Assembly (NCBI GenBank): GCA_964519835.1
Contig: CAZFLD010000134.1
Coordinates: 1-7,752 of the forward strand
Reading direction: 5' to 3'
From: CAZFLD01 sp964519835
GTDB lineage: Bacteria > Spirochaetota > Spirochaetia > DSM-27196 > CAZFLD01
DNA length: 7,752 bases
In this document: piece by piece, positions 7,520 through 7,752 of the stretch
How the letters are laid out: every line of letters begins with the position of its first letter
How positions within the stretch are numbered: the stretch's first letter is position 1
The notes under the pieces: generated by a model
The model's input: only the letters and a program-made list of their open reading frames with translations
What the model was told of the DNA's origin: nothing
Databases searched by the model: none
Position numbers and translations under genes: made by a program

Positions 7520-7550
7520 GCGGGTTTCAACTCTCACTCCGTTAGCCCGC
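7520..7550 (+). promoter_or_regulatory. Leader hairpin
   Basis: GCGGGTT (7520-7526) can pair with AGCCCGC (7544-7550), giving seven pairs including one G-U, around a 17-base loop. It lies between the candidate promoter and the ribosome binding site, so it would be at the 5' end of the transcript. No T run follows it. A stabilising or regulatory role is speculation. Confidence 0.25.
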
Positions 7551-7568
7551 CCGCCGTAGCTCTAACTT

Positions 7569-7573
7569 AGGAG
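7569..7573 (+). promoter_or_regulatory. Ribosome binding site of the partial gene
   Basis: AGGAG is followed by ten bases and the ATG at 7584. The spacing is slightly long but acceptable, and the site supports the start codon of the truncated gene. Confidence 0.7.
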
Positions 7574-7583
7574 ATTTCCGATC

Positions 7584-7752
7584 ATGACCTCGTACGTCAA
7601 CCAAATTCGCCCAGACCTACTCGACTGGCTCGAGACGCTGCGTCACCAAGCCGACGGATGGGGCCGCTGGAAGTACAACCGCCACGCCTATCGCCCCTAC
7701 TCCCTGGAATCCAGCCACTCAGCCTTGCTCATCCTCGACGAACTGGGCGCAC
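7584..7752 (+). CDS. 5' end of a gene for an unassigned helical protein (cut by window end)
   Basis: Fifty-six codons are visible before the window ends, with no stop. The start is supported by AGGAG at 7569-7573 and a possible promoter upstream. There is no signal peptide, so the product should be cytoplasmic. The visible part reads as two amphipathic helices, DLLDWLETLRHQ at 11-22 and LESSHSALLILDELG at 41-55, joined by an aromatic, Gly-rich turn with WGRWKYNRH at 26-34. This helix-turn-helix spacing resembles the first repeat of an alpha/alpha toroid such as the neighbouring enzymes or helical polysaccharide lyases. Too little is present to name a family. Its orientation and location suggest membership of the same glycan-processing locus, though it probably has its own promoter. 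Confidence 0.75.
   Translation, partial: MTSYVNQIRPDLLDWLETLRHQADGWGRWKYNRHAYRPYSLESSHSALLILDELGA

Larger units (their letters stand above)
6649..7583. other. Long gene-poor region, possibly with decayed coding sequence
   Basis: About 935 bases between the enzyme operon and the partial gene. No frame here combines a ribosome binding site, a sensible length and a recognisable protein. The first part (about 6650-6920) is richer in A and T than the flanking genes. It contains a small palindrome, GACGT-GTAT-ACGTC (6898-6911). One plus-strand frame is open from 6841 to a TAA at 7405-7407 apart from TGAs at 7117-7119 and 7276-7278, and its second half has protein-like composition, so a degraded gene is possible. 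An 8-base tandem repeat lies at 7426-7447. The 3' end contains the terminator-like hairpin, promoter and leader listed separately. No clear intrinsic terminator follows the operon stop at 6648. Confidence 0.6.

Noticed and set aside
6649..7583. tRNA, small RNA or CRISPR array in the large gap
   Set aside because: I saw no tRNA-like arms or T-loop motif, no regularly spaced direct repeats and no strong structured element apart from the hairpins listed.

Overview
The window looks like chromosomal DNA of a GC-rich bacterium, by eye around 60% G+C in the genes. The best taxonomic hint is the first gene. It encodes a large lipoprotein with a C-terminal SH3-like domain ending in a WLFGGYL-type motif, an arrangement I associate with Spirochaetota (Spirochaeta/Treponema relatives). 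This is an inference from one protein. All supported genes are on the + strand.

Layout. (1) 89-2962: a 957-residue lipoprotein with an ankyrin-like helical start, a discoidin-like beta domain, a beta-rich middle and an SH3-like end. (2) 2963-3460: about 500 bases without a gene. It contains a short minus-strand remnant that resembles the C-terminal end of an IS256/Mutator transposase, next to a possible element terminus. (3) 3461-6648: a two-gene operon with a 4-base ATGA overlap. The first gene encodes a 708-residue protein with a GH88/GH105-like toroid fused to a second, unassigned alpha/alpha-toroid-like half. The second encodes a single-domain 354-residue paralogue of the N-terminal half. 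(4) 6649-7583: about 935 bases without a convincing gene, partly resembling decayed coding sequence. Its 3' end carries a terminator-like hairpin, a candidate sigma-70 promoter and a leader hairpin. (5) 7584-7752: the first 56 codons of another gene, cut by the window edge, with a strong ribosome binding site and a helical start that could begin another toroid protein.

The two complete enzymes have no signal peptide. They would fit cytoplasmic removal of unsaturated uronic acid (or a related acidic residue) from imported oligosaccharides, which is the usual job of GH88/GH105 proteins. Both keep the family scaffold: W(A/S)RGNG, LP-E/D-D, SYEET and F-G-P. Both depart from the catalytic Asp positions I recall for YteR-type GH105 enzymes, so substrate and chemistry cannot be assumed. 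The fused double-toroid enzyme, its coupled paralogue and the nearby partial gene are the most interesting part of the window. No transporter, regulator, lyase or sulfatase that would identify the glycan is present here.
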